Shown: positions 10,598 through 19,403 of the stretch, piece by piece
Numbering within the stretch: the stretch's first letter is position 1
Layout: the number at the start of each line of letters is the position of its first letter
Assembly: GCA_027575765.1 (NCBI GenBank)
Contig: JANBPT010000388.1
Location: 1 to 39,139, forward strand
Direction: 5' to 3'
From: Tieghemiomyces parasiticus
Taxonomy: Eukaryota; Kickxellomycota; Dimargaritomycetes; Dimargaritales; Dimargaritaceae
Length of the DNA stretch: 39,139 nucleotides
The notes under the pieces: model-generated
The model's database searches: none
What the model saw: only the letters and a program-made list of their open reading frames with translations
What the model was told of the DNA's origin: nothing
Made by a program: the position numbers and the translations under genes

Positions 10598-12393
10598 ACC
10601 GTGTTCACGCGCTCTGTTATGTAGTATATACCTATCCCTTCTTATCCGCGGCCTCGTGCGTTCCCCGGAACCCTAAACCCCTCCAATGGGTGGCCACTTC
10701 CTTTCCCAGTTTAATAAATACAACGTTTGGACCTAGCCCCCTAAATCCAGGACACTAGCGTCTCGCTAGTAAGGCCGCCAACATCCCGTAATCCGCGTCG
10801 TCCCGCGCGCAGTGAACGGTTAATTAGACAGGGCCCACCGGCCCTCGTTTCCACGTCAATCCCCCCGTGCTACGCGGTAGTTGTCCCGTGGCCGCAAAGT
10901 CCCCAGCCCCCGCTCCATCCTACTGGCGTTGCAAGGGAAACCCGAGTGACCAGGAGTCGGAGCGTTGGCTAGGAAGAGCCGGACAAGCCGCAAGCCCTTT
11001 TTATCTACGTGACAGGGCAATAAATGCACAATGGGAGAGGCCAAGTGCTACTATCCCGCGTGTATGGGAAGGTGTTTTGCGCTCGGGGTGCTGACGGGTG
11101 CAGATTTGTGGTAGAATAGCACCTGAGAGATGCCGGGGAGACAATTATCCGGCCTCTGGAGCCTCTCAGTGTGTCCAGTGTCCGGTTCTTGTGTAAGGTG
11201 CACATGTCCAGCGTTTCAACTCCCCCCCCTTGCCTCTCCCCTGCGCCATTGCCTGCCAATACACGCACAGTTTTGCAACACTTTCACTTCTGCTGACCAA
11301 TCTATTGGGGCCAGAGGTCTCACGCACACGTCGGCGTCAAGATGCCCCGTCGTTGATGATCGACGCAGCCGTCACCTTTGTACTTTTAATTTTATTTTAT
11401 TTTACACCCCTTGGTATCCTCCTAGTCACTTCCCAGTTCTGTGGGATAGTTCCCACCCCATGTCAGGCCCTACGTGCCAGACACCACGGACATTAATATA
11501 TTTTTTTTGGGGGGGTGCTGGCTAGGGAGCCGAGGCCGCCAAATTAGGCCGTTGGAGGTGTGGACACAAACGTCGCAGTGACAGGAGGAGGCCCGGTGGC
11601 TCACAAACGATATAACCTGCGCGTTAGGGGGCTGACCCGGTCGCCAATTATATGATCACCCTGATTATTCAGCGTGGGGCCTTTGTATTCTCTCCACTCC
11701 CTCCCACTCGCAGTCAAGGGCGACTTTGCGCCGTAAATTGTACGACTTGTTCTCTCCCGTTCCAAGGTTTCTCCTCCCTATCTCGCGATTCCGCCTCCGA
11801 CCTGCTGCGGGTCTCACCTGATGATGGGTGACGTGGAACCCTGGCTTCGCCCCCCCCCTCTCTCTCTTCCCCAATCTGTAAATACCCTCGGGCCCCCAGG
11901 TACGCCCCTCCCCCAAGGCGCTGGCGTCACGATTGGCCTCAGGCCAGATAGTACTAAAGTGCTAAGTCTACGTAATCCACGCCTTATTCGACTTGTTTCC
12001 TTCCCTTGACGCAACTTTACTCTGGGCCTGTACATTCGCACCCGTCCCGTAGCCAAGTGTAACTACTCTCCTATTCGCGTCCGCTCACTTTACCCCATTC
12101 CCATTGGCCACCTATTAGTACCTGTGTGCCACCACCCCCCGGGTTCGCTAATCCGCTACACAAGATTCGCTCCTCTACCCCCAACTCCTTTATACCTGGT
12201 TGACTCTCCTGCGCTGTTCATTACCTCTAGACTGACTATAGAGCGCTTTGCGCCTGAACACCTTCTCCACTCCTTGTTCTTATTAGTATTAGTGGTAGTA
12301 GCTTATATTATTAGTTTGGCGTGCTAATATCCGGCCGGTTAGCTCCACGTTGCCCGCCCCCTTTTTATTGTTATATATATATTAATCCCCGCC
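10598..12393. other. Long intergenic region upstream of the ceramide glucosyltransferase gene
   Basis: About 1.8 kb without a supported gene. It holds a polyadenylation signal (10713-10718), a small perfect hairpin at 10754-10770 (ACTAGCG-TCT-CGCTAGT) and C/T-rich stretches. Immediately before the next ATG is an A/T-rich promoter-like block (about 12280-12385) with TATATATATATTAAT. Open frames here are short and lack recognisable sequence. Confidence 0.5.
10713..10718 (+). terminator. AATAAA polyadenylation signal of the 405-aa gene
   Basis: AATAAA lies 116 bases after the stop codon of the 405-aa gene, in an otherwise GC-rich flank (CAGTTTAATAAATACAAC). Confidence 0.5.
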
Positions 12394-13764
12394 ATGGCCG
12401 ATCCAAGTCCCGACTTCTCGGGCTGGTCTCCCTCGTCCGGCCCGCTGTCCACGGGAGGTCTAGTCGCGGCCCCGACGTTTTCGCCATGGAATTTGCACGA
12501 TCTGCCCTATGCCCTTCTGCATCGGTCCCCGTTCGCCAGCACGACCGTCCGCGACGCCGTAGCCATCTTTGGCATCTTTTGGTGGTGTGTCATGGTCATG
12601 TTCTGCGTCAGCGGCTTGTGGGTGACCAAGTGGCGGTACCACCCGCCGCGCGTCGAACCTTCGTCACACGAATGGCCGAAACGGCGACCCGAGGACGTCC
12701 CGGGCGTGTCCATCATTCGGCCACTGAAGGGCGTTGATCCGGACCTGGATCGTAACCTGCGCAGTTCGTTCGAGCAAGACTACCCTCGACTGGAGATCAT
12801 CTTTACGGCGGAGGATGGCGACGACCCGGCTATACCGGTGGCCCGGGCACTCATCGCCGAGTACGCGCCGCGGATAGCTGGGCGCGTCGTAGTGTCGACG
12901 CAGCGGGTCGGATTCAACCCTAAAATCAACAATATCATCGACGGGTTCGAGAGTTGTCAATACGAGATCCTGTGGATGTGCGACTCCAACGTGTACTCCG
13001 ATTCCGGGTGCCTGTCGCGGTCGGTCGACCAATTGGAACGCACGTCCCGGCCCGTGGGGATTGTGCACCACCTTATCTACGCTGCGCAGCCGGTTGGGTT
13101 TGGCGCGTGGCTGGAGACCATGTTCATCAACACGGTGCACGCCAAGATGTACTTAGCCATCAACGCCTCGGGCGCCGCCAGCTGCGTGGTCGGCAAGTCG
13201 AACGTGTACTACAAGCGGCACCTCGATGCCCTCGGCGGGCTCAAACCTTTCTCGTCGTACATGGCCGAGGACAACACCATCGCCCAGGCGTTCTGGAAAC
13301 GCGGGTGGAAACACCGCATGACGAGTGACCTGGCCACCCAAAGTCTCGGGCGCATGACCTTGGCGGACTACTTCACTCGGCGGATGCGGTGGACTCGGAC
13401 CCGCAAGTACAACGTTACTTTCGCCACCGTTGTCGAGCCCGTTACCGAGTCTCTGATGTGCGGCCTTCTAGCGGCCTTCTCGTTTCACCACTTTTATGGG
13501 GTCCCTCCGCTGCCGTTTTTTGGCGCCCACCTCCTTGCCTGGTTCGTGTGTGACCTCCAAATTTTCCGGTGCCTGGCCCAGGGTCAGCTGCCGTGCTCGT
13601 TCGCCTATTGGGCCTGGGTCTGGATCTGCCGGGAACTGTTCGCCCTCCCACTTTACATATACGCCGTTGTCGGGAACCGTGTGTCCTGGCGCGGTCGCCA
13701 GTTCAAGTTAAGCCTCCAGGGGACCATCACACCTGTCGACGGTAAGGTCGATATCGAAACGTAG
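12394..13764 (+). CDS. Ceramide glucosyltransferase (GT21, UDP-glucose dependent)
   Basis: This is a 456-aa single-exon homologue of UGCG/glucosylceramide synthase, which transfers glucose from UDP-glucose to ceramide on the cytosolic face of the Golgi/ER. An N-terminal membrane segment (about 55-77, VAIFGIFWWCVMVMFCVSGL) precedes the GT domain (GVSIIRPLKGVDPDL). All D1,D2,D3,(Q/R)xxRW elements are present: ED at 140-141 (TAEDGDDPA), D197 in MCDSN, ED at 292-293 in MAEDNT, and RRMRW at 329-333. HLIYAAQPVGFGAWLETMF and NTVHAKMYLAINA are also typical. Two or three hydrophobic segments follow at the C-terminus (LLAAFSFHHF, LLAWFVCDLQIF, WAWVWICRELFALPLYIYAV). The start is the ATG in CGCCATGG after an A/T-rich promoter-like block. 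Glucosylceramide is the main neutral glycosphingolipid of filamentous fungi. Confidence 0.95.
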   Translation: MADPSPDFSGWSPSSGPLSTGGLVAAPTFSPWNLHDLPYALLHRSPFASTTVRDAVAIFGIFWWCVMVMFCVSGLWVTKWRYHPPRVEPSSHEWPKRRPEDVPGVSIIRPLKGVDPDLDRNLRSSFEQDYPRLEIIFTAEDGDDPAIPVARALIAEYAPRIAGRVVVSTQRVGFNPKINNIIDGFESCQYEILWMCDSNVYSDSGCLSRSVDQLERTSRPVGIVHHLIYAAQPVGFGAWLETMFINTVHAKMYLAINASGAASCVVGKSNVYYKRHLDALGGLKPFSSYMAEDNTIAQAFWKRGWKHRMTSDLATQSLGRMTLADYFTRRMRWTRTRKYNVTFATVVEPVTESLMCGLLAAFSFHHFYGVPPLPFFGAHLLAWFVCDLQIFRCLAQGQLPCSFAYWAWVWICRELFALPLYIYAVVGNRVSWRGRQFKLSLQGTITPVDGKVDIET

Positions 13765-14719
13765 CAACAAGCTGTCGGAGCTGCTGGGCTGGTGTCGTAA
13801 TATCGGTCTGCGTTTACAATTCACTTCTACGACATGGTAAATACCGCCGCCGCCGCCGGTCTTGTCTGTATCCATACTTTTTAACTTACCGCTGTCGTCC
13901 TGTTAGTATTGCTTTTCTACGGACTCGTCCGTCCTATACATAAGACAATGTAGCTCGAACTTTTCTATGCGCGGTAGGGCTGGATGACCTGACGGAGTGG
14001 AGCGGCTGGCATTGAGTTTGAAATTGCAATGGAAGAGGGCTAAGGGTTGGAGGGCAGGGGGATGGTGCGGCTATTATATCCGTGGCTACCCGTCTCCATC
14101 TGGACCACGATGGGGTCAGCCATTATTGGCAGACCAGGGTCCAAACCCAATATGATCCTTGGTTAATCTGTGCATACACCCAGTTAATCCAGGAGGGCGG
14201 CGGCAGAACAGTGCACTGTGCATACATTATCATGGGTGCCATCAAGGTAACCCCCTTGGACGCCTTTAATAGCCAAACACCAAGGGGTGATGCATCTGGC
14301 TGCCTGTAATCCACAGCCCAGTAGCACTTGGCATTGCTGACATTCGGAGCCGCTAGCGCCGTAGCGTTACTTTGATCCCATATGGATGTGGGAAGGGGCA
14401 ATCCTTGTGCTTGGCATTGACGATATTCGGGGTCGCTAGCGTCTTTGTACTATTTTTATACCCAACGGATGTGGGAAGAGGCAATCTTTATCCTTGACAT
14501 ACACCGTTGATCTGTCGGCCTGGGCAATACACCCCGCAGTTGGGAGCCGCCAGCGTAGTAGCGGCCATAGGTGTCACCCTATTTCGTCTGGAGCGACAGC
14601 AACTGGCTGATGAGCGGCCCCTCATCACCTCTGCCCTCCACGTTGGACATCTCACCTCCTGATACCACTATTCCCTACGGTGTTATACTATTTCCCCCGT
14701 CTCTCTCTTCGGTTCGGCC
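13765..14719. other. Intergenic with degenerate 83-bp tandem repeat
   Basis: No gene is supported. The region contains the tandem repeat at 14327-14492, a GCCGCCGCCGCCG run near 13847, an inverted CCCCTTGG/CCAAGGGG pair (about 14253-14286) and the C/T-rich leader of the PYM gene after about 14620. Confidence 0.5.
14327..14492. repeat. Degenerate 83-bp tandem repeat, two clear copies
   Basis: Unit 1 begins at 14327 and unit 2 at 14410, both with CTTGGCATTG. They share an ATTCGG.G.CGCTAGCG block and GGATGTGGGAAGRGGCAATC at the same offsets. A third, more diverged copy begins at 14493 (CTTGACAT) and retains a GAGCCGCCAGCG block. No open frame is conserved between units, so this is most likely a non-coding minisatellite. 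Confidence 0.7.
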
Positions 14720-15646
14720 ATGCCATCATCGACCTTTCCGTCTAGTGATGAGCCCGCTGTCTCCACGTCGGGAATCGCCACCGTTCAAGCTGACGACGGT
14801 AGCGGTGAGAAACGAGTGATTCCAGCGAGCCGACGGGCCGACGGCAGCCTGCGCAAAGAGCGGGCAGTCCGACCGGGCTACACTCCACCCGAGGATGTGG
14901 CGCGGTACCGCCGACCAGGACCACGCGCCGTCCCGCCCGTGGAGATCCGCTCCGCCCCTGTGTCTCCAGCCTCGTCTCGTACCCACGCTGTTCAGACGAC
15001 CAGCAGCCCAGCGGCGGGTTCCCAGAGCGACATACCGCGCGAAGACGACAATACTGGTAGAACCACCGGGCTATTATCAGATACAGGGCGTCCTAGTTCC
15101 GAACGAGAGCGCTCTATACCGGCGTCCCCCATGGTCCACCAAGTACGGCCAAGCGGGACCTTGGCTTCCTCGGCCTTACGGGCGGCCCTCTTTGGCAACA
15201 GATCACCGGCCCTGGGCAACGTTTCCCAACCCTCATCACCCTCGACCGAGCGCACGCTATCGTCGTCGGCATGGTCGGCGACTAAGGGACAGCTAAATAA
15301 GGAGCGGGGACCCGCCGCTCCACCCTCTCAGGCTACCTCTAAACCACCTTCTGATCAAGTCAACGGCAGCCAAGCGGCGTTATCCTCGGTGGCACCTTCA
15401 TGTCATTACCGGCGGTCGAGTAGCGACCAAACCCGTACGAGGGCGTACTCCCACTCGCCACAGGCTGATCGGTCGGGTCGGGCCCCGTGGCCCTCCACGC
15501 CCACCAAGAGTGGCCGGAAGAAGATTGGTCGCGGTGCAGGCGCCTCCGCCGCTTCTGGATCCTGGCGGTCGAAGCCGCTGGACGGTGACAATGATGTCGA
15601 GGCGGTCCGGGATTTGACAAGCACCATCTCAAGTCTCCAAATGTAG
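14720..15646 (+). CDS. PYM1: PYM-like protein (partner of Y14-Mago, exon junction complex disassembly)
   Basis: This is a 308-aa single-exon gene starting at ATG 14720. Residues about 32-64 carry the PYM/Mago-binding signature VIPASRRADGSLRKERAVRP followed by GYTPPEDVARY. It matches the conserved N-terminal block of PYM1/WIBG (ASTQRPDG..RKxRRVKxGYxPxE), which contacts the Mago-Y14 heterodimer and removes EJCs from translated mRNAs at the ribosome. The rest (about 70-300) is disordered and Ser/Pro/Arg-rich. It includes SGRKKIGRGAGASAA near the end, where animal PYM has a basic ribosome-binding segment. PYM proteins are usually about 200 aa, so the middle is extended here. An active PYM would agree with an intron-containing genome that keeps an EJC. 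Only the N-terminal block is diagnostic. Confidence 0.88.
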   Translation: MPSSTFPSSDEPAVSTSGIATVQADDGSGEKRVIPASRRADGSLRKERAVRPGYTPPEDVARYRRPGPRAVPPVEIRSAPVSPASSRTHAVQTTSSPAAGSQSDIPREDDNTGRTTGLLSDTGRPSSERERSIPASPMVHQVRPSGTLASSALRAALFGNRSPALGNVSQPSSPSTERTLSSSAWSATKGQLNKERGPAAPPSQATSKPPSDQVNGSQAALSSVAPSCHYRRSSSDQTRTRAYSHSPQADRSGRAPWPSTPTKSGRKKIGRGAGASAASGSWRSKPLDGDNDVEAVRDLTSTISSLQM

Positions 15647-15968
15647 CATCAGGACTGCGCCGTTCTCTTCTTCCAACAACACCATCCTTATTCTTTCATC
15701 CTCGCACTGTAACTTGTCACTCCCCACCTCTCCCTTCTCGTTGTGCACCCTGTACCTACTTGAACAACGAACCAGAACGACGACATTCGCTCTATATTAA
15801 GCTGGCTGTCTATAAAACTCACCAGGCCCCATCCCTATCTGTAAACAAGCCAGCAAGTCCCAGGTATAGTGTTGGCCTGGTTTGCGAAACAGTATTTAGT
15901 ATAGTTTATTTTTAATTTTTGATGGAGGAGGATAGAGTACCCCGTCGCGCTGGCACCGATTCAGCAGG
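15647..15968. other. Convergent intergenic region between PYM and the SMAP-domain gene
   Basis: These 322 bases lie between two convergent stop codons. There is an A/T-rich stretch at about 15890-15920 and no gene or repeat. Confidence 0.5.
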
Positions 15969-17080
15969 TCAACGGGACCCCAGTCCACCGCCCCCGCGCC
16001 GTGTCTGGAGGCTCCGCTGGAACTGCAGCTGTAGCTCGCGTTCCCGGGCTTTCACTTGGGCCCGGGCCAGGCTGTCATGATCGCCCGCCGATGTCGCAGT
16101 CGCGGCCCCGGTAGTCGCTGCTGCGGCCAAACTGCCAAAGAGATTCTTGTTCGGACGGGCAGCCGTGGCCGGCGAGGCAGCGGCGGCCGTGGCCCCACCC
16201 TTTTTGGCGCCCATGAGGCGGAGAAACTTGTCCTGCCGGGCCTTGTCCTTGCCAAAATCAGCCTGGCTCCAGTCGTTCCAGGTGTTGCCAGTCGTGAACG
16301 GATCGGATTCCTGGAGGTAGGGCGGCGGGAGCCGTGAGGACGAGGGAGTAGAACTGGGCGTGGTTAGAGGACTGGCCGCTGGGAAGCGACCCGCTCGTCT
16401 CATGGCGGGGTTCCAGCTGAGTATGCCGACCAAGTTAAACTCACCTGGCTGCTGGCAGTATTGGATTCAGTCGAGTCGGCGGGCTTCTTGGCGTCCGGCT
16501 TCTTGTCCTTCTTGTCCTTCTTGTCTTTCTTGTCTTTCTTGTCCTTCTTGTCCTTCTTGTCCTTGTCCTTCTTGTCCTTGTCCTTCTTGTCCTTCTTGTC
16601 CTTCTTGTCTTTCTTGTCTTTCTTGTCTTTCTTGTCTTTCTTGTCGCCCTTCGCCTTCTTTGTCTTGGGTTCGCTTTCGTCCTCGCTCGCTACAGCCGCC
16701 GGGCTTTCTGTGGATCTTCTGCTGGCCTTCTGGGATTTCTTGGGCTCGTCTGGTTGGGAGTCGTTCACATCCATGGCCGGTTGCAGTTGAAAGTACAAGG
16801 GTTATCTTCGAGGCCGAGTAGTTGAGGCGTCATGGCCGCTATAGTCCACTGCATCCCTATTCCAGCACTTACCTGCTGATAATGTCCCGACAGCCGACTT
16901 TTCCTGTTCGTTTTTACGGGGTTTGTCGCTTTTCTTGTCTCCGCTAGCCTTCTTGTCCTTAGTGGCCTTTAGGTCTTCGCTAGTTTTCTTGTCCTTCTTT
17001 CCCTTCTTAGGAACCGAAGACGGGTTGGTTTGTTCAGCCACCGCCTCTGACTTGCGCTTGGTCGCCTTGCTCGAACCCAT
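15969..17080 (-). CDS. Lysine-rich SMAP-domain protein (KNOP1-like)
   Basis: Three exons, 16873-17080, 16445-16749 and 15969-16310, give about 284 aa. The borders are GCAG/GTAAGT, AACCAG/AC, CAG/GTGAGT and CCTCCAG/GAA, all in phase. The last intron has a CTCTAAC branch-like site and a pyrimidine tract. Exon 1 is basic (MGSSKATKRKSE, PKKGKKDKK, KASGDKKSDKPRK). Exon 2 holds an almost pure KDK/KKD repeat (about residues 105-152). Exon 3 starts with a SMAP (small acidic protein) domain at about 172-208: TWNDWSQADFGKDKARQDKF then LRLMGAKK. The C-terminus is KARERELQLQFQRSLQTRR. A lysine-rich N-terminus with a C-terminal SMAP domain is the layout of KNOP1, a nucleolar protein. A nucleolar role is inference. 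The repeat length may vary between strains. Confidence 0.83.
16499..16645 (-). repeat. In-frame 9-bp repeat encoding Lys-Asp-Lys
   Basis: About sixteen copies of a 9-bp unit (plus-strand CTTCTTGTC with CTTTCTTGT and CCTTGTC variants) lie inside exon 2 of the SMAP-domain gene. They encode KKD/KDK on the minus strand. The same tract gives a spurious FLS-repeat open frame on the plus strand. Confidence 0.9.
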
Positions 17081-18320
17081 TGCACGGAACTGGCTGGTAC
17101 GGGGCGCGGCTGCCGGTTCGGTCTAGTGACGATATGGTGTGCGTGTAAGCAGGGTGGTGAAATCTCCAAATAAAGATCAGAAGGAGGCAAGCGGTGGCTG
17201 TCCAGGTCAGTCGGTCAGCAATGCGAAGAGTAGGAATGGCAATGGTCCAAGAGCCTGCTAGGGGGGAGGCTGTGCAGCAGATTGGCCTAGTCGCTGGATT
17301 CCAGCATAGGTTGCCTTTTTTTTTCCCTTAGGTGTTGCAAAATGTGGTTGCAGGCGGAGTCTTTGTGGCAATGGGCCCAACTGTGGCTTGTGGTGGGAGA
17401 GAAGAAAGGGGCTGTGACGGCTGTGTGTGTGTGTGTGGAAGTGTTCGCAGGTGACCAATACCTCAGCAGAGTTTGATGCATGAGTGCTGTCGTGCTCTCT
17501 ACTTCTGGGGATCTAACCGTGAAGGTACTGCCAGCTGGTTGACGGCGGTGGGGAAGCGGAGCAGCGCTGAGCGGCTCGGCTCTTTTCCTCACGCCGGCGG
17601 TCTGCTTACGATTAGTTGATCCACCTTCCTTTGCCCAACCCTGTTTAATCTCCTATGCCGCCCCTCGGTCTGTCCGCATGACGGACCCTATTCATGTCGG
17701 CCTTGGCCGACCTCCAGGCTGGCACAGGCTTCGATAGGCCCACCCGGCGCCGGCTAGCCCTGTCGAAAAGGTACGCCGGATAAGGAGGCAAAGGCGGTGG
17801 AGACAAGGGACGTGTCGAGTGGTACACACGTATCGGGAATTCGGCGGTCGCACAGGCTGGCCGAGGCGCTCCAACCGCTCGATATCTATCCAAGTGACCA
17901 GGGGAACCACCCACTTCGCCCCGTCTGTAGCAGCAGCACAGCCCGGTCCTGCACCGACACATTGTGGCCGGCGTTATGGCACCAGGGAATGGATAAAAAA
18001 AGGAATACTGCGATAAAGGGGTGTACAAAGGAGCGCAACGGTGAGCGGGCCTGCAGCTGAGCTCCCTTATAAACCTACCCGCCGCTGTCCCCTATCGTCA
18101 CCAGGCCTTGTCCACTGCTGCCTGCCGTTCTGCACCTTTACCCCGTCCTGCCCTGTCCTTGGCGCTTTAGCAGCCCCTATACATTCGACAACGCGGTGCT
18201 CGGCCGTTTCCTAAGCCTTCGCCCTGCATTAGTAGCCCCTACCGGGCCCTCTTCTTGCCCTATCCCGCTCCCAGACATTCCTAGTTTCCGCTACACATCC
18301 CTCTCCCCGCCCTCCCATCG
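17081..18320. other. Divergent promoter region between the SMAP-domain and zinc transporter genes
   Basis: About 1.2 kb without a supported gene. It contains a TG dinucleotide repeat (about 17422-17437), a T run at 17316-17325 and a long C/T-rich leader (about 18070-18320) before the zinc transporter ATG. A minus-strand frame at 17645-18028 stays open but has no recognisable domain. Confidence 0.5.
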
Positions 18321-19403
18321 ATGAGCTGCTCCACCGACCACGACCACGGGCCGTGCAAGCCCGCCACTACCGTGGCCGCTAAACGCCGTAGTGGCGGCGC
18401 GCTACGTCTCCTCTCCGAAATCCTATGGCAGATTCTACACAAGCCGGATTCGCGCCAAATCTTCTACTTCCTCCTGCTCAACCTCGGGTACATGGGCGTG
18501 CAGCTCCTGTACGGAGTATGGACAAATAGCCTGGGTCTGTTGTCGGACGCGATGCACATGCTATTCGACTGCGTGGCCCTGGGGATTGGCCTGGTGGCCG
18601 CCGTACTGAGCCAGTGGCCCGCGAGTGAACACTTTACCTTTGGGTATGGCCGTATCGAAGTCTTATCCGGTTTCGTCAACGGTGTGTTTCTACTGCTCAT
18701 ATCGGTGTTTATCGTATTTGAGGCCATCGAGCGCCTCATCCACCCGCCTCATGTGAATACGAACCAGTTGCTGGCCGTCAGCTGCGGCGGGTTGATCGTG
18801 AATCTGGTCGGTATCCTGGCTTTTAACCACGGCCACGCTCACAGCCATGGCCACAGCTGTGGCCACTCGACTCCCGTGGCGTCGGATAAGCATGGTCACG
18901 ACCATGATCACCATAGCCATGACCACAGTAACGCCAACATGCAGGGCGTCTTCCTCCATATCCTGGCCGATACCCTGGGCAGCGTCGGCGTCATTGTCTC
19001 CACTCTCCTCATTCGCTACTTTCACTGGCCGGGGTTCGATCCGCTCGCCTCCATCTTCATTGCAGTGCTCATCTTTCTCAGCGTTATACCACTCGTCCGC
19101 CACGCTGCCTACCAGCTCCTACTACCGTTACCGGCCGCCCCGCTCCGTACTGACCACCTACAATCGGCCCTGACGGCCTACCACGCAAAGGAAAGCGTAC
19201 CCACGGTACGAGTAACCCACGTCCAGTGCTGGTCCCCTGGGGGTTCGGCCGTCGATTGCAGTCTGCACGTTCGGCACGCACGGGGTAACGATGGGGCGCT
19301 GGCTGACCAGTACGGGAGAGTCCTTCGTGAACTCCAGGCGGCCCTCCATTGCCATGTTCCTAACCTGCGCAACGTGTGTATCCAACTCGAGGCGGAGGAC
19401 TGA
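18321..19403 (+). CDS. Cation diffusion facilitator zinc transporter, ZnT7/Msc2 type
   Basis: This is a 360-aa single-exon CDF protein closest to SLC30A7 (ZnT7) and the C-terminal half of yeast Msc2. Such transporters exchange Zn2+ for protons into Golgi/ER lumen. Six membrane segments are visible. The zinc-site H79xxxD83 lies in SDAMHMLFD (TM2) and H213xxxD217 in FLHILADTLGS (TM5). A His-rich cytosolic loop lies between TM4 and TM5 (about 169-202, GHAHSHGHSCGH and HDHDHHSHDH). LLYGVWTNSLGLLSDAMHML, FGYGRIEVLSGFVNGVFLL and FIAVLIFLSVIPL match the ZnT7 subgroup. The C-terminal domain ends CVHIQL-like (RNVCIQLEAED). The N-terminus is short and also has a His cluster (DHDHG). Length agrees with ZnT7 (about 376 aa), so there is no Msc2-type N-terminal extension. 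Confidence 0.95.
   Translation: MSCSTDHDHGPCKPATTVAAKRRSGGALRLLSEILWQILHKPDSRQIFYFLLLNLGYMGVQLLYGVWTNSLGLLSDAMHMLFDCVALGIGLVAAVLSQWPASEHFTFGYGRIEVLSGFVNGVFLLLISVFIVFEAIERLIHPPHVNTNQLLAVSCGGLIVNLVGILAFNHGHAHSHGHSCGHSTPVASDKHGHDHDHHSHDHSNANMQGVFLHILADTLGSVGVIVSTLLIRYFHWPGFDPLASIFIAVLIFLSVIPLVRHAAYQLLLPLPAAPLRTDHLQSALTAYHAKESVPTVRVTHVQCWSPGGSAVDCSLHVRHARGNDGALADQYGRVLRELQAALHCHVPNLRNVCIQLEAED

Noticed and set aside
16410..16445. A 28-bp intron between the second and third exons of the SMAP-domain gene (acceptor ATACTCAG)
   Set aside because: It would be far shorter than other introns here and would shift the SMAP domain out of frame. The CCTCCAG acceptor at 16311 gives a 134-bp intron and keeps the domain.
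16461..16790. Plus-strand open frame made of FLSFLSFLS repeats
   Set aside because: It is the complement of the KDK-repeat exon of the minus-strand SMAP-domain gene, whose splice sites and SMAP domain prove the other strand is coding.
17645..18028. Minus-strand 127-aa open frame between the SMAP-domain and zinc transporter genes
   Set aside because: No recognisable motif, and the composition is that of random GC-rich frame. It overlaps the likely transporter promoter.
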